This document shows, piece after piece, positions 21,926 through 32,767 of a stretch of 53,359 nucleotides of DNA. The translations under genes were made by a program, and so were the position numbers. Every line of letters starts with the position of its first letter. Within the stretch, counting starts at the first letter, position 1. This DNA comes from Paludibacteraceae bacterium. GTDB taxonomy: Bacteria > Bacteroidota > Bacteroidia > Bacteroidales > Paludibacteraceae. The DNA is taken from NCBI GenBank assembly GCA_024692565.1, contig JAILMN010000004.1, positions 1 to 53,359 of the forward strand. Reading direction: 5' to 3'. The notes beneath the pieces were generated by a model. The model was given only the letters and a program-made list of their open reading frames with translations, was not told where the DNA came from and did not search any database.

Positions 21926-23101
21926 TCAGCCAAGCATGGTTAACAGCACACCTGCAGCAACCGCCGAGCCGATGACGCCGGCTACGTTCGGTCCCATGGC
22001 ATGCATGAGCAGGAAGTTAGAGGGGTTCTCCTCCTGTCCGACAGTCTGACTGACACGCGCAGCCATAGGTACAGCGGACACGCCTGCCGAACCGATGAGC
22101 GGGTTGATTTTCTCTTTGAGGAAGAGATTCATGAGTTTCGCCAGTAGTACGCCGCCTGCGCTACCGAGTCCGAAAGCTACGATACCCATCGCGAGGATCA
22201 TCAGCGTTTGCCAGTTGAGGAAACTTCCGGCAGTAGCCGTTGCACCTACGGAGAGACCGAGGAAGATGACAACGATGTTCATCAGTTCATTCTGCGCGGT
22301 CTTCGACAGACGATCCACTACTCCGCACTCTTTCATCAGGTTACCCAGCATTAGACATCCGATCAGCGGCGCTGCGTCCGGCAGGATGAGCGCTACGATA
22401 GCGGTGATGATAATCGGGAAAACGATTTTCTCGGTCTTGGAGACAGGACGCAGTTGACCCATTTTGATCGCGCGTTCTTTCTTAGTCGTGAGCGCACGCA
22501 TAATAGGCGGTTGGATGACCGGCACGAGCGCCATGTAACTATATGCCGCGATAGCGATCGGTCCCAAGAGATGCGGAGCCAACTTGGATGTCAAGAAGAT
22601 AGACGTCGGTCCATCCGCGCCGCCGATGATACCGATCGAACCGGCTTCGGAAGGCGTGAAGCCCATCGCGTTTGCACAAAGGAAGGTAACGAAGATACCT
22701 ATCTGCGCTGCAGCTCCGAGGATGAGGGATTTCGGGTTAGCAATCAGCGGTCCGAAATCGGTCATTGCCCCTACTCCAATGAAGATGAGGCAAGGATAAA
22801 CGCCGGCTTTGACACCTATATAGAGCACATCCAGCAGGCCTCCTTCTTTGAGAATAGCACCATAGGAGTGGTAAGCAGGACTCGACGGATCGAGGAAAGC
22901 CGACCACAATTCGCTATGGAACATCCCCGCGCCGGGCAAGTTGGTAAGCAACATACCAAAGGCGATAGGAAGCAGCAACAGCGGCTCGTATTTCTTATGA
23001 ATGGCAAGGAAAAGCAGGAAGAAACTGATCAACAGCATAATCGCCTGTTGCCAGCTCATCTGCATAAAGCCCATGCCTTGGAAAAAATCGAGAATATTCA
23101 T
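21926..23101 (-). CDS. oadB: Na+-translocating decarboxylase beta subunit
   Basis: 391 residues from ATG 23101, 1 bp after the carrier gene stop (a TTG at 23110 is a less likely start). Polytopic membrane subunit that couples decarboxylation of carboxybiotin to Na+ export in the OadB/MmdB/GcdB family. The signature [20 protein letters not shown] is present, including the Asp used in Na+ transport, as is the later [14 protein letters not shown] segment. Context with a methylmalonyl-CoA type carboxyltransferase suggests methylmalonyl-CoA decarboxylase, though the subunit may also serve the OadA-type protein at 38409. Confidence 0.93.
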   Translation of the reverse strand: MNILDFFQGMGFMQMSWQQAIMLLISFFLLFLAIHKKYEPLLLLPIAFGMLLTNLPGAGMFHSELWSAFLDPSSPAYHSYGAILKEGGLLDVLYIGVKAGVYPCLIFIGVGAMTDFGPLIANPKSLILGAAAQIGIFVTFLCANAMGFTPSEAGSIGIIGGADGPTSIFLTSKLAPHLLGPIAIAAYSYMALVPVIQPPIMRALTTKKERAIKMGQLRPVSKTEKIVFPIIITAIVALILPDAAPLIGCLMLGNLMKECGVVDRLSKTAQNELMNIVVIFLGLSVGATATAGSFLNWQTLMILAMGIVAFGLGSAGGVLLAKLMNLFLKEKINPLIGSAGVSAVPMAARVSQTVGQEENPSNFLLMHAMGPNVAGVIGSAVAAGVLLTMLG

Positions 23102-23102
23102 A

Positions 23103-23543
23103 TTAGCCAAGAACTATGAGTAAATCATCTTGCATGACGTTCTGACCGGCAGAAACAGCGATCTGCTTTACCGTTCCGTCCTGCTCAGCCATGATGGCAT
23201 TCTCCATCTTCATGGACTCGAGGGTCAGCAGCGTGTCGCCTTTCTTGACCGCCTGTCCTTCGGAAACGAGCACTTTGATGACCGATCCGGGCAGCGGACT
23301 CTTCACCTGAAGGCCTGCAGCGGGTGCAGCCGCAGGTTTCGGAGCTTCTGCTTTAGGAGCAGGTGCAGCTGCGGGCTTCGGTGCAGGAGCCGCGGCAGGT
23401 TTGGGAGCCGATGCAGCTTTCGGTGCCTCAGTCTCAACAGTATATACTTTGCCGTTAACAGTTACATTCGTTTTGCCGGCTTCGATTTCTTCTACAGCGC
23501 ATTTGTACTCAGCGCCGTTGATTTTGAATGTGAATTCTTTCAT
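23103..23543 (-). CDS. Biotin carboxyl carrier subunit of the decarboxylase
   Basis: 146 residues. N-terminal ~40 residues form a small beta domain, then a flexible Ala/Pro/Lys linker (repeated PAAAPAPK) and a biotinyl domain (~78-146) with the biotinylation motif ESMKMEN (Lys112). The carboxybiotin arm moves CO2 from the carboxyltransferase to the membrane beta subunit. It lies between the gamma-type and beta genes. Confidence 0.95.
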   Translation of the reverse strand: MKEFTFKINGAEYKCAVEEIEAGKTNVTVNGKVYTVETEAPKAASAPKPAAAPAPKPAAAPAPKAEAPKPAAAPAAGLQVKSPLPGSVIKVLVSEGQAVKKGDTLLTLESMKMENAIMAEQDGTVKQIAVSAGQNVMQDDLLIVLG

Positions 23544-23564
23544 TGTTGCACGATTATTTATGGG

Positions 23565-23951
23565 TTAGAAACCCGCGTTATTCATACCAATAGACTTCTC
23601 ATTCCAAGCGGTCTCGTGTTTGCGAAGCGAGATCATAGGCGTGGGAAGATCATGTTTTTTGTTTTGCGCGAGATAAAGCGCATAAGCGATAGCGGCGATA
23701 TCTTCGTCACCCGCTTTTGTCAGAGCCATGGCTATCGCGGCTTTGGTTCCCTCATCGGTAGGCTCTGCGGATTTGGCAGAAGCCTTCTCTGCGGGCTTTT
23801 CGGTCTTCGGAGCCTTAGGCGCTTCGATCTTCTGCATGGTCCATCCGAAGAATTGCAGGATGTATACGAGGCAGAAAAGGAGCACGAGGACGATACCGAA
23901 GCCTAAGCCGGTTACAATCCATGTATCTGCTGTTACTGCTAAAAGTACCAT
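23565..23951 (-). CDS. oadG: OadG-family gamma subunit
   Basis: 128 residues: one N-terminal TM helix (VTGLGFGIVLVLLFCLVYIL, about 12-31), a Lys/Ala/Pro/Glu-rich linker, then a helical tail with DEDIAAIAYALYLAQ and HETAWNEKS. Gamma subunits anchor the carboxyltransferase to the membrane pump. The tail resembles the C-terminus of the carboxyltransferase encoded at 38409-40040 ([13 protein letters not shown] then HSTAWNHK). Confidence 0.85.
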   Translation of the reverse strand: MVLLAVTADTWIVTGLGFGIVLVLLFCLVYILQFFGWTMQKIEAPKAPKTEKPAEKASAKSAEPTDEGTKAAIAMALTKAGDEDIAAIAYALYLAQNKKHDLPTPMISLRKHETAWNEKSIGMNNAGF

Positions 23952-23971
23952 AGAAATTGACTGTTTACGAT

Positions 23972-25528
23972 TTACAATGGTATATTCGAGTGCTTCTTGA
24001 GCGGGTTCGTCAGACGTTTGGTCTGCAGCATCTCGAACGCACGAATGATGCGTGCGCGGGTGTTGCGCGGTTCAATAACGTCATCGATGTATCCGCGGTT
24101 AGCAGCCTGGTACGGAGACGCAAAAAGATCTTTGTATTCCGCTTCTTTCTCGGCAATGAATTTCTTCTTCTCTTCCGGATCTTCGATGGCCTTGATAGCT
24201 TTCGCCTGCAGCACACCTACTGCTCCACTCGCACCCATGACTGCGATTTCTGCGTTCGGCCAAGCGTAACACATATCGCCGCGAAGTTGCTTACAACTCA
24301 TCACAATGTGCGAGCCGCCGTAACTCTTGCGAATGGTGATAGTTACCTTAGGCACGGTTGCTTCGCCATATGCGAACATCAGTTTTGCACCATGATCGAT
24401 GATGCCTGCGTACTCTTGTCCGGTTCCGCAAAGGAAGCCCGGAACATCGACAAGCGTCAGGATTTGGATGTTGAAAGCGTCGCAGAAACGAACGAAACGT
24501 GCAGCCTTACGGGACGCGTCACAGTCAAGCACACCTGCCAGCCAAGACGGTTGGTTAGCGATGATACCGGTAGAGCGACCGTTGAAACGTGCGAAACCGC
24601 AGATGACGTTTTTTGCGTAGTCTTTGTGTACCTCCATGAAGTCACCGTTATCGACGATAGTATTGATGATCTCATGCATGTCGTACGGTTTGTTCGGGTC
24701 TGCAGGCACCAAGTCGTTGAGGTTGTCATCCACGCGAGCGATATCGTCCGTGCACTCCACAAGCGGAGCCTCTTCCATATTGTTCTGCGGGATGAAAGAG
24801 ACGAGACGACGTACTTCGGCAAGCGCCTCTTCTTCGGTAGCTGCCACGAAATGGGTCACGCCGGATTTGGTAGCGTGAATACGTGCGCCGCCGAGTTGCT
24901 CAACAGTCACATCTTCACCTGTTACGGACTTCACTACTTTCGGACCGGTGATGAACATATAACTGTTCTGCTCGGTCATCATGATGAAGTCTGTGAGCGC
25001 CGGGCTATACACAGCTCCTCCGGCACACGGACCGAAGATAACCGATATCTGCGGTACTACACCAGAAGCGAGGATATTACGCTCGAATATCTCTGCGTAT
25101 CCGGCAAGCGCGCATGCACCTTCCTGAATACGTGCCCCACCCGAGTCGTTCAGACCGATAATCGGAGCACCGAGTTTCATCGCTTGGTCCATGACGTTGC
25201 AAATCTTGAGCGCCATCGTCTCGGAAAGCGAACCACCGATGACGGTTGCGTCTTGCGCAAAAACGAAGACCAGACGGCCGTCGATGGTACCCGATCCTAC
25301 TGCAACACCGTCACCCAAGAATACTTTTTTCTCCATGCCGAAGTCATGACAGCGGTGCGTGAGGAACATATCTATTTCCTCGAACGAACCCTCGTCGAGC
25401 AGCATGTTGATGCGCTCGCGGCAGGTATAACTGCCTTTTGCATGGTGTTTCTCTATAGCTGCTTCACCGCCTCCGGCCATCGCCTTCTCGCGGTTCTCAA
25501 CCAGTTTATCTAATTTTGCTTGATCCAT
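23972..25528 (-). CDS. mmdA: Acyl-CoA carboxyltransferase (methylmalonyl-CoA decarboxylase alpha type)
   Basis: 518 residues, full length for the MmdA/PccB family. It moves the carboxyl group of (S)-methylmalonyl-CoA to biotin. Crotonase-fold oxyanion motifs are visible in GLNDSGGARIQEG and FGPCAGGAVYSPA (N-half) and in VDVPGFLCGTGQEYAGII and KSYGGSHIVM (C-half). Neighbouring epimerase and Na+-pump genes point to the propionate-forming succinate pathway rather than propionyl-CoA carboxylation. Confidence 0.94.
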   Translation of the reverse strand: MDQAKLDKLVENREKAMAGGGEAAIEKHHAKGSYTCRERINMLLDEGSFEEIDMFLTHRCHDFGMEKKVFLGDGVAVGSGTIDGRLVFVFAQDATVIGGSLSETMALKICNVMDQAMKLGAPIIGLNDSGGARIQEGACALAGYAEIFERNILASGVVPQISVIFGPCAGGAVYSPALTDFIMMTEQNSYMFITGPKVVKSVTGEDVTVEQLGGARIHATKSGVTHFVAATEEEALAEVRRLVSFIPQNNMEEAPLVECTDDIARVDDNLNDLVPADPNKPYDMHEIINTIVDNGDFMEVHKDYAKNVICGFARFNGRSTGIIANQPSWLAGVLDCDASRKAARFVRFCDAFNIQILTLVDVPGFLCGTGQEYAGIIDHGAKLMFAYGEATVPKVTITIRKSYGGSHIVMSCKQLRGDMCYAWPNAEIAVMGASGAVGVLQAKAIKAIEDPEEKKKFIAEKEAEYKDLFASPYQAANRGYIDDVIEPRNTRARIIRAFEMLQTKRLTNPLKKHSNIPL

Positions 25529-25542
25529 GATTTTTCATTATT

Positions 25543-25580
25543 ATTCGAGATCCCGAGATGTCGAGACTTCGAGATTTCGA
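25543..25580. repeat. TCGAGA microrepeats
   Basis: Imperfect units (TCGAGAT, CCGAGAT, TCGAGAC, TCGAGAT, TCGACA) fill most of the 55-bp gap between mce and mmdA. Confidence 0.6.
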
Positions 25581-25583
25581 CAT

Positions 25584-25997
25584 TTATTTGGGCTGTTGAC
25601 ACAATTCAGTTAATACGCCCTTCGTGCTCTTCGGGTGTAGGAAAGCGATCATCAGGTTCTCCGCACCTTTACGCGGCGCTTTGTCGATGAGTTGGATACC
25701 TGCAGCCTCGCATTCTGCCAGCGCGTCTGCTACGTTCTCTACATTGAAAGCAACGTGATGAACGCCGCCGCGACCGCCGTTTTTCTCGATGAACTTAGCA
25801 ATCGTGGACTCAGGGCTCGTCGGCTCAAGAAGCTCAATCTTCACTTCGCCTACCTTAAAGAACGCCGTGCGTACTTTCTGATCAGCGACCTCTTCGATAG
25901 AATAACACTTGTTTCCGGAAAGGAACTCAAAGAAAGGTGCAGCCTCTTCTATGGAGGTAACTGCAATTCCCAAATGCTCAATGTGTGTGGGTTTCAT
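25584..25997 (-). CDS. mce: Methylmalonyl-CoA epimerase
   Basis: 137 residues from ATG 25997; a longer frame runs through the promoter. Glyoxalase/VOC fold with metal ligands H in IEHLGIAV, E in KIELLEP, H in GGVHHVAF and E in GVLTELCQ. It interconverts (R)- and (S)-methylmalonyl-CoA, linking the mutase product to the decarboxylase. First gene of the operon that runs down to the histidine kinase. Confidence 0.95.
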   Translation of the reverse strand: MKPTHIEHLGIAVTSIEEAAPFFEFLSGNKCYSIEEVADQKVRTAFFKVGEVKIELLEPTSPESTIAKFIEKNGGRGGVHHVAFNVENVADALAECEAAGIQLIDKAPRKGAENLMIAFLHPKSTKGVLTELCQQPK

Positions 25998-26042
25998 AAT
26001 AGAAATATTTATGTTAGTTAAACGAAATTCGAAAAATCCGTG

Positions 26043-26074
26043 CAAATGTACAACTTTTTTTTTGAATACACAAG
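26043..26074 (-). promoter_or_regulatory. Promoter of the mce operon
   Basis: Minus strand TACATTTG (26050 to 26043), 20-bp spacer, CTTG (26074 to 26071). Fixes the mce start at 25997. Confidence 0.7.
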
Positions 26075-26152
26075 TGTATGTGCAATAATTTGTATAAAAA
26101 AATAAAATTATTTTTTCTTTTTGCGTAAAAAAGCAATAAAAATGCACACGCG

Positions 26153-26184
26153 CTTGCGCATATAGAATATTTTTCGTACCTTTG
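26153..26184 (+). promoter_or_regulatory. Promoter of the pheT operon
   Basis: CTTG 26153-26156, 20-bp spacer, TACCTTTG 26177-26184, about 28 bp before the ATG at 26212. Confidence 0.8.
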
Positions 26185-26211
26185 CACCCAAATTGCAAAA
26201 AATGCGTTAAA

Positions 26212-28707
26212 ATGAATATTTCATACAAATGGCTTAAACGCTACATTTCGCTGCAGGATGATGCGGAGACGGTAGCTAAAATTCTTACATCCATCGGCCT
26301 CGAAGTGGGCACTGTGGAAACCATAGAGACAATTCGCGGAGGATTGAAGGGGTTGGTTGTAGGCGAAGTGCTGACTTGTGAACCCCACCCTAATTCCGAC
26401 CACTTACACATTACGAAGGTGAATATCGGTGAAGGAGAACCTTTGCCGATCGTGTGCGGTGCGCCGAACGTAGCAGCGGGACAGAAGGTGATCGTAGCGA
26501 CTATCGGTACGGTGCTATACGACGGCGATGAGTCGTTCACCATAAAGAAAGGTAAATTACGCGGCGAGGACTCGTGGGGTATGATCTGTGCGGAGGACGA
26601 GATAGGCGTTGGTACGGACCACGCAGGTATTATCGTGCTGCCGGCTGACACGCCGGTAGGTTTGCCTGCTGCGGAGTACTACCACGTAGAGAACGATACA
26701 ATCATTGAGGTCGATATCACGCCGAACCGCTCGGACGCAGCTTCGCACTATGGCGTAGCACGCGACCTTTATGCGTACTACAAAGCGCACGGACAGAATA
26801 TCGCTTTGACCAAGCCTAGTGTGGAGGCCTTTAAGGTCAATAACAACGAGATGCCGGTAAAGGTGACTGTTGATGCACCGGAGGCGTGTCCCCGTTATTC
26901 GGGTGTGAGCATCAAAGGTGTGAGTGTCAAAGAGTCGCCGGAATGGTTGAAAAACAGCTTGTTGGCGATTGGTTTGAGACCGATTAACAATATCGTGGAT
27001 GTAACGAACTTCGTGCTGCACGAGTGCGGTCAGGCTTTGCATGCCTTCGATGCCGATAAGATCAAAGGAAACGAGATTCATGTGCGTTTTGCGAAAGCCG
27101 GCGAAAAATTTGTGACGCTGGATGGCGTGGAGCGCGAGATGAACGAGCGCGACCTGATGATTGCCAATAAGGACGAAGCGATGTGCATCGCCGGTGTGTT
27201 CGGTGGTCTGCATAGCGGCGTGACAGAGAACACGAAGAATGTGTTCTTAGAGTCCGCCTATTTCGATCCTGTGACGATTCGTAAGACCAGCCGCAGACAT
27301 CAGTTGCAGACCGATGCTTCGTTCCGATACGAGCGTGGTTGCGACCCCAATAATACATTATATGTATTAAAACGCGCGGCATTGCTCATCCAAGAAGTAG
27401 CAGGCGGCGAAGTAGCGATGGATGTAACAGACATCGTCAACGGCGATTTCAAGCCGTGGGATGTAACGATTGATATCAACCGCGTGAACTCGCTGATCGG
27501 CAAAGCAATCGGCGAGGAGACCATCGAAACGATATTAAAAGCGTTAGAGATTGAGATAAAGAGCAAGAACGGAGCCCCGAATGGATGTCCGTCTCCGGCG
27601 ACTCGCCGGTGGCAACTCGGTGTGCCTCGCTACCGCGTAGATGTGCAGCGTGAGTGCGATGTGGTAGAAGATATACTCCGTATATACGGTTACGATAATG
27701 TGGAGTTTCCTGAGAAACTGAACACGAGTCTGGCCTATGGCGTCAAACCCGACCCGGAGAAATTGCGTCGTAAGATTGCCGAGCAGTTGTCGGCACAAGG
27801 ATTCAATGAGATATTGAATAACTCGTTGACCAAGGTTTCTTATTACGAACCGCTGGAACAACTGCCTTTAGCGAAATGCGTGAAAATCATGAATCCGCTG
27901 AGTAGTGACTTGGGTGTGATGCGTCAAACCCTACTCTTCGGCGGTCTGGAGTCAATTGCCCGCAATGCCAACCGCAAGAACAGCGACCTCAAATTCTATG
28001 AATTTGGTAATTGCTATTATTATAACGCAGCGGTACGTGAAGGCAACGATGCCGATCCGCTGCGCGCTTACTCAGAAGAACCGCACCTCGGTCTTTGGTT
28101 AACGGGTAACAAAGCTGCGCAGAGTTGGGTTCGCAAGGACGAGAAGACAACTTTCTATCAATTACATGCCTTCGTGAACAATATCCTCGTTCGTCTGGGT
28201 GTGGACATCGAGAAAGTGAGTGTAGAGCGTCTGGAGCACGAGTTATTCGCGGACGGCTTAGTACTTAAAGCAGTGAACGGCAAGGCTTTAGGTTTCATCG
28301 GTATCGTCAATCGCAAGCAGTTGAAGGCATTCGATATCGACCAGGAAGTATTCTATGCCGACCTTGATTGGAATGCGCTGATTAAGCAGAATAAGCAGTA
28401 CAAAGCACAGATCGTGGATCTGCCGAAATATCCGGAAGTGAAGCGTGACTTTGCGCTATTAGTCGATAAGAGCGTTGAGTTCGCAGACCTTGCGCGTGCG
28501 GCTTTCAGCACGGAGAAGAAACTGCTGAAGAATGTATTCCTATTCGATGTGTATGAAGGTAAGAACCTGGAAGAAGGCAAGAAATCGTACGCCTTGAGTT
28601 TTATCCTGCAGGACGCAGAGAACACGCTGAAAGATACGCAGATAGAGAACGTGATGAAGCGTTTGCAACAAACATTTGAGAGCCAATTCCATGCTATCCT
28701 CCGCTGA
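26212..28707 (+). CDS. pheT: Phenylalanine--tRNA ligase beta subunit
   Basis: 831 residues from ATG 26212 ([12 protein letters not shown]). Domain order: N-terminal, tRNA-binding OB fold (~40-150), B3/4 editing domain, B5, catalytic-like core and the C-terminal FDX-ACB domain ([19 protein letters not shown]). Complete. Just before [17 protein letters not shown] there is a short extra segment ([18 protein letters not shown]) encoded around a 7-bp inverted repeat (27595-27609), probably an inserted surface loop. It overlaps prfC by 17 bp. Confidence 0.95.
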   Translation: MNISYKWLKRYISLQDDAETVAKILTSIGLEVGTVETIETIRGGLKGLVVGEVLTCEPHPNSDHLHITKVNIGEGEPLPIVCGAPNVAAGQKVIVATIGTVLYDGDESFTIKKGKLRGEDSWGMICAEDEIGVGTDHAGIIVLPADTPVGLPAAEYYHVENDTIIEVDITPNRSDAASHYGVARDLYAYYKAHGQNIALTKPSVEAFKVNNNEMPVKVTVDAPEACPRYSGVSIKGVSVKESPEWLKNSLLAIGLRPINNIVDVTNFVLHECGQALHAFDADKIKGNEIHVRFAKAGEKFVTLDGVEREMNERDLMIANKDEAMCIAGVFGGLHSGVTENTKNVFLESAYFDPVTIRKTSRRHQLQTDASFRYERGCDPNNTLYVLKRAALLIQEVAGGEVAMDVTDIVNGDFKPWDVTIDINRVNSLIGKAIGEETIETILKALEIEIKSKNGAPNGCPSPATRRWQLGVPRYRVDVQRECDVVEDILRIYGYDNVEFPEKLNTSLAYGVKPDPEKLRRKIAEQLSAQGFNEILNNSLTKVSYYEPLEQLPLAKCVKIMNPLSSDLGVMRQTLLFGGLESIARNANRKNSDLKFYEFGNCYYYNAAVREGNDADPLRAYSEEPHLGLWLTGNKAAQSWVRKDEKTTFYQLHAFVNNILVRLGVDIEKVSVERLEHELFADGLVLKAVNGKALGFIGIVNRKQLKAFDIDQEVFYADLDWNALIKQNKQYKAQIVDLPKYPEVKRDFALLVDKSVEFADLARAAFSTEKKLLKNVFLFDVYEGKNLEEGKKSYALSFILQDAENTLKDTQIENVMKRLQQTFESQFHAILR

Positions 28708-30187
28708 TCAGAACGAGATATTAAGACGCCGCACGTTTGCGATCATCTCGCACCCGGATGCCGGCAAGACGACGTTGACGGAGAAACTGCTGTTGTACGG
28801 CGGTGCTATCCATGTAGCAGGTGCCGTGAAGAGCAATAAGATCCGCAAAACGGCTACCTCCGATTGGATGGAGATTGAGAAGCAACGTGGTATCTCTGTA
28901 GCAACATCCGTGATGGGTTTTGACTATGCCGGGTATCATATCAATATCTTGGATACTCCGGGTCACCAGGACTTTGCGGAAGACACGTTCCGTACCTTAA
29001 CCGCTGTGGACTCTGCAATCGTAGTAATCGACTCCGCGAAAGGTGTGGAGACGCAGACGAGACGCCTCATGGAGGTATGCCGAATGCGCAAGACGCCGGT
29101 CATGGTATTCATGAATAAGATGGACCGCGAGGGCAAAGATCCGTTCGATTTGATGGACGAAGTGGAGCGCGAGTTGCAGATTAAAGCAACACCCGTATCG
29201 TGGGCAAACGGTCAAGGTCTGAAATTTGAGTCGGTCTTCGCACTCAACAAACGTCCGCAGGACGTTAGCGGCAAGTTGGCGGATGACCTTGAGATGGTGG
29301 ACGGTGTGTACCCGGAATTTGATAAGGAAGCATACCTGCGCGGCGAGTTGGCACCGGTATTTTTCGGTTCGGCATACAAGACAGTGGGTGTGCAGGAGTT
29401 GTTGGATTTTTTTGTGGAGAATGCACCGAGTCCTCGTCCCGTAACAGCCGAAGAACGTACGGTTGAACCGATGGAAGACAAGTTTACGGCGTTCTGCTTC
29501 AAGATCCACGCGAACATGGATCCAAATCACCGCAGTTGCATAGCATTCTTTAAGATTTGCAGCGGTAAATTCTTGCGCAACACCTATTATTACCATGTGC
29601 GCAAAGACCAGCAGATGCGTTTTGCTGCGCCTACGTGCTTCATGGCCCAGAAGAAAGAGACGGTCGATGAAGCGTTCGCAGGTGATATAGTGGGTCTGCC
29701 GGACACCGGAAACTTCAAGATCGGCGACACGCTTACTGCCAGTGAGAAGTTGCATTTCAAAGGCCTACCCTCTTTCTCGCCGGAGATGTTCAAATATATC
29801 GACAACGCCGACCCGATGAAGCAGAAACAGCTCGAGAAAGGTGTAGCGCAGTTGATGGACGAAGGTGTAGCACAGTTGTTTGTGAGTCAGATGAACGGTC
29901 GTAAGATCATCGGTACAGTAGGACAATTGCAGTTTGAAGTGATCCAATATCGTCTGGAACACGAGTATCAGGCCAAATGTAAATGGCAACCGCTGCAGAT
30001 GTACAAAGCATGCTGGATTGAGAGTGACGACGATGCGGAGTTGGACACATTCAAAAAGCGCAAAGCGCAATATATGGCGTACGACAAAGAAGGTCGGGAT
30101 GTTTTCATGGCCGACAGCGCGTATGTCTTAAGTATGGCACAGCAAGATTATAAACATATTAAATTTCATTTTACTTCAGAATTTTAA
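28691..30187 (+). CDS. prfC: Peptide chain release factor 3
   Basis: 498 residues. ATG 28691 is preferred over 28676 because [21 protein letters not shown] matches the family start. GTPase that recycles RF1/RF2 after termination. G1 [10 protein letters not shown]2/switch I around [11 protein letters not shown]3 DTPGH, G4 NKMD. Translationally coupled to pheT by overlap. The nucleoside permease follows after 5 bp. Confidence 0.95.
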   Translation: MLSSADQNEILRRRTFAIISHPDAGKTTLTEKLLLYGGAIHVAGAVKSNKIRKTATSDWMEIEKQRGISVATSVMGFDYAGYHINILDTPGHQDFAEDTFRTLTAVDSAIVVIDSAKGVETQTRRLMEVCRMRKTPVMVFMNKMDREGKDPFDLMDEVERELQIKATPVSWANGQGLKFESVFALNKRPQDVSGKLADDLEMVDGVYPEFDKEAYLRGELAPVFFGSAYKTVGVQELLDFFVENAPSPRPVTAEERTVEPMEDKFTAFCFKIHANMDPNHRSCIAFFKICSGKFLRNTYYYHVRKDQQMRFAAPTCFMAQKKETVDEAFAGDIVGLPDTGNFKIGDTLTASEKLHFKGLPSFSPEMFKYIDNADPMKQKQLEKGVAQLMDEGVAQLFVSQMNGRKIIGTVGQLQFEVIQYRLEHEYQAKCKWQPLQMYKACWIESDDDAELDTFKKRKAQYMAYDKEGRDVFMADSAYVLSMAQQDYKHIKFHFTSEF

Positions 30188-30192
30188 TTATT

Positions 30193-31485
30193 ATGAAAAA
30201 CTTAAAGTTTCGACTGATTGTCATGAACTTCCTGCAGTACGCTGTATGGGGAGCTTATTTGATTTGTATGAGTCGCTATCTGGCCGATCACGGCATGGGC
30301 ACTCATATCGGCATTTTCTACTCTGTGCAGGGTATTGTGTCTATTTTTATGCCTGCGTTGATGGGTATCGTAGCCGACCGTTGGATTCCTGCACAGAAAT
30401 TATTGGGTATCTGTCACGGTATCGCCGGTTTGCTGATGTTAGGCGCCGGTTTCTATGGCGTGAATGCCGGTGAAGCGGTTCAGTTCGGTCCGTTATTCAC
30501 CATGTACGCGCTGTCTGTAGCCTTCTACATGCCGACGATTGCGTTGAGTAACTCTGTTGCTTTCAATGCGTTAGTAAAAGGCGGTTATGACACAGTAAAA
30601 GATTTCCCGCCGATTCGTGTATTCGGTACGGTTGGTTTCATCGCTTTGGAGATCTGCGTGGATGCAGTAGGTATCTACACCACGGCTTGGCAGTTTGTGG
30701 TCAGCGGTGCGCTGAGTGCTGTATTAGCTACTTACTCGTTCACGCTGCCGAACTGCGACATCAAGAAAGTGGAAGGCAAAGTGGATCTGGTAGAAGCACT
30801 TGGTCTAAAGGCCTTTACGCTCTTCAAACAGAAGAAAATGGCGCTGTTCTTCATCTTCTGTATGTTCCTCGGTGTCAGCCTGCAGATCACCAATGGTTTC
30901 GCGAATCCGTTCCTCGGCAGCTTTGCTTCTGAGCCCAGTTTCGCAGAGGCGTTTGCCGTTAAGCACAGTAACATTCTGATTTCTATCAGCCAGGCTTGTG
31001 AAGCTATCTGTATCCTCGCTATTCCGTTCTTCTTGAAGAAATTCGGTATCAAAAACGTGATGCTCATGGCCATGTTCGCTTGGGTACTGCGTTTCGCATT
31101 CTTCGGTCTTGGTAATCCCAATATGCCGGGCGTGCTGCTGTTCGTGCTCAGTTGCGTTGTTTACGGCTTTGCATTTGATTTCTTCAATATCTCCGGTGCA
31201 CTCTATGTGGATCAAGAGACAGACGAGTCGATGCGTTCGAGTGCACAGGGCTTGTTCATGGTGATGACCAATGGTGTCGGCGCTACTATCGGTACGCTGG
31301 CCGCTCAGGCTGTTGTCAACAAATTCGTGTTCCACTTGCCGGAAACCGTTCAATTCGCTGAAGTATGGGCTGGATGGAGAGCATCTTGGTACACTTTCGC
31401 TGCCTACGCGTTGGTAGTAGCAATTGCTTTCTGGGTATTCTTCCCGAAAACTCCGGTGAACAAGAACATCGAAGTAAAGCACTAA
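30193..31485 (+). CDS. nupG: Nucleoside permease, MFS (NupG-like)
   Basis: 430 residues with about 12 TM helices. MNFLQYAVWGAYLICMSRYL at the start is characteristic of NupG/XapB-type nucleoside:H+ symporters, as are RVFGTVGFIALEI and the later TDESMRSSAQGLFMVM loop. It imports nucleosides across the inner membrane. It is co-transcribed with prfC (5-bp gap) and the ABC permease (9-bp gap). Confidence 0.9.
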   Translation: MKNLKFRLIVMNFLQYAVWGAYLICMSRYLADHGMGTHIGIFYSVQGIVSIFMPALMGIVADRWIPAQKLLGICHGIAGLLMLGAGFYGVNAGEAVQFGPLFTMYALSVAFYMPTIALSNSVAFNALVKGGYDTVKDFPPIRVFGTVGFIALEICVDAVGIYTTAWQFVVSGALSAVLATYSFTLPNCDIKKVEGKVDLVEALGLKAFTLFKQKKMALFFIFCMFLGVSLQITNGFANPFLGSFASEPSFAEAFAVKHSNILISISQACEAICILAIPFFLKKFGIKNVMLMAMFAWVLRFAFFGLGNPNMPGVLLFVLSCVVYGFAFDFFNISGALYVDQETDESMRSSAQGLFMVMTNGVGATIGTLAAQAVVNKFVFHLPETVQFAEVWAGWRASWYTFAAYALVVAIAFWVFFPKTPVNKNIEVKH

Positions 31486-31494
31486 TTGGTGTAA

Positions 31495-32160
31495 ATGTAT
31501 AAAAAAGAGCTAAGATATTATTTCTCGACGCCGATAGCGTACATCGTAATCGGATTGTATCTGTTGGCGATCAGTCTTTTCCTTTGGGTGATCCCGGGTC
31601 AATGGAATATCATTGACTCGGGCTATGCCCAAGTGGACGGGCTGTTTCAGTTGAGTCCGTGGCTCTTTATGCTGCTCTGCCCTGCCCTGACGATGCGTTT
31701 GTTCTCAGAAGAACGCCAAACGGGTATTTGGGATTTGATTCGAACGAAACCTGTTTCGCTGACGCGTATCGTGCTCGGTAAGTATTTCGCGGCATGGACA
31801 TTAGTTCTTATCGGTCTGCTGCCTTGCTTCGTGCACTATTTTGTAGTGGCCTATATGGCAGAACCGATGGGTAACCTCGATAGCGGTGCTTTCTTGGGTT
31901 CGTTCATCGGATTGATCTTGTTAAGCGGTACGTTCATGGCGATAGGTCTGCTGTGCGCTACATTCAGCAAAAGCCAAATTGTATGCTTTATCACGGGAGC
32001 ACTCACGTGCTTTGTGCTATACTGGGTGCTGCTGCAAGACCACTACTCTTCCCTTTCGCGTGGTGTGCTCGACCTGCGCGACCTTATTTTCTTTGCTACG
32101 ATAGCTATTGTGGCGATCGTGGCAGCTATGTTCACTATCGATAAACTGACTCGCAAATGA
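31495..32160 (+). CDS. gldF: ABC-2 type permease, GldF-like
   Basis: 221 residues, six TM helices. KELRYYFSTPIAYIVIGLYLL and LFSEERQTGIWDLIRTKPVS are GldF/NosY-type signatures. In gliding Bacteroidota GldF works with GldG and the ATPase GldA; neither is adjacent here. The gene name rests on family resemblance, since an organism without gliding may use this permease for another purpose. ATGA overlap with the phosphodiesterase gene. Confidence 0.75.
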   Translation: MYKKELRYYFSTPIAYIVIGLYLLAISLFLWVIPGQWNIIDSGYAQVDGLFQLSPWLFMLLCPALTMRLFSEERQTGIWDLIRTKPVSLTRIVLGKYFAAWTLVLIGLLPCFVHYFVVAYMAEPMGNLDSGAFLGSFIGLILLSGTFMAIGLLCATFSKSQIVCFITGALTCFVLYWVLLQDHYSSLSRGVLDLRDLIFFATIAIVAIVAAMFTIDKLTRK

Positions 32161-32678
32161 CCCGCATCGGTGTTTTAAGCGATACGCACGGCTTGTTAGA
32201 CCGCCGCGTCTTGGAGCATTTCAAAGATGTGGATGAGATTTGGCATGCCGGAGATATCGGTAGCGAGGACGTGTTACGGCGTTTGCGGGAATTCAAACCT
32301 ACTCGCGCTGTGTATGGTAATATGGACAGCGGCGATGTGCGTTATTCGCTGGATGAATTCTATCGTTTTCGGGTTGAAGATGTGAATATACTGATGACGC
32401 ATATAGGAGGATATCCGGGTCATTATAACCCATGGTTGATACCTATGTTCCAAAAAGCGCTTGAAAATTATGATGATCCGAACCATCGTATTGATCTTTT
32501 TGTTTGCGGTCATAGTCACATCTTAAAAGTGCAGTATGACAGTCAATTCAAGTTCCTGACGATGAACCCCGGAGCCGCCGGAAAACAAGGCTGGCAGCCG
32601 TGTCAGACCTTATTGAGGTTCACTATAGATGGTAGCAAAATTGACAACTTAGAGGTCATCGAATTAGAGCGAATATAG
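32157..32678 (+). CDS. YfcE/MJ0936-type metallophosphoesterase
   Basis: 173 residues. Calcineurin-like phosphodiesterase with the metal motifs GVLSDTHGLLD, HAGDIGS, VYGNMD, THIGGYPG and CGHSHI in order; all metal ligands are present. Such enzymes hydrolyse phosphodiesters, but the natural substrate is unknown. Last gene of the pheT operon. A weak hairpin without a U tract follows at 32682-32705. Confidence 0.9.
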   Translation: MTRIGVLSDTHGLLDRRVLEHFKDVDEIWHAGDIGSEDVLRRLREFKPTRAVYGNMDSGDVRYSLDEFYRFRVEDVNILMTHIGGYPGHYNPWLIPMFQKALENYDDPNHRIDLFVCGHSHILKVQYDSQFKFLTMNPGAAGKQGWQPCQTLLRFTIDGSKIDNLEVIELERI

Positions 32679-32729
32679 TCGTTTTGCAAAGTTGACTTTA
32701 CAAAATATGCTGTAAAACATATAAAAAAA

Positions 32730-32761
32730 TTTGCACATATCAAAAAAAAGCAGTACTTTTG
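32730..32761 (+). promoter_or_regulatory. Promoter of a candidate small RNA
   Basis: TTTG 32730-32733, 20-bp spacer, TACTTTTG 32754-32761. No ORF in the same direction follows before the terminator at 32904, so the transcript is likely non-coding. Confidence 0.7.
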
Positions 32762-32767
32762 CACCGG

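Noticed and set aside
23957..25513. 518-codon plus-strand frame opposite the mmdA gene
   Set aside because: Mirror frame of a conserved gene; the translated product is His/Arg/Thr-rich low-similarity sequence.
32682..32705. Terminator after the phosphodiesterase gene
   Set aside because: TTTTGCAAAG pairs with CTTTACAAAA, but there is a mismatch, little GC and no U tract, so it is not listed as a feature.
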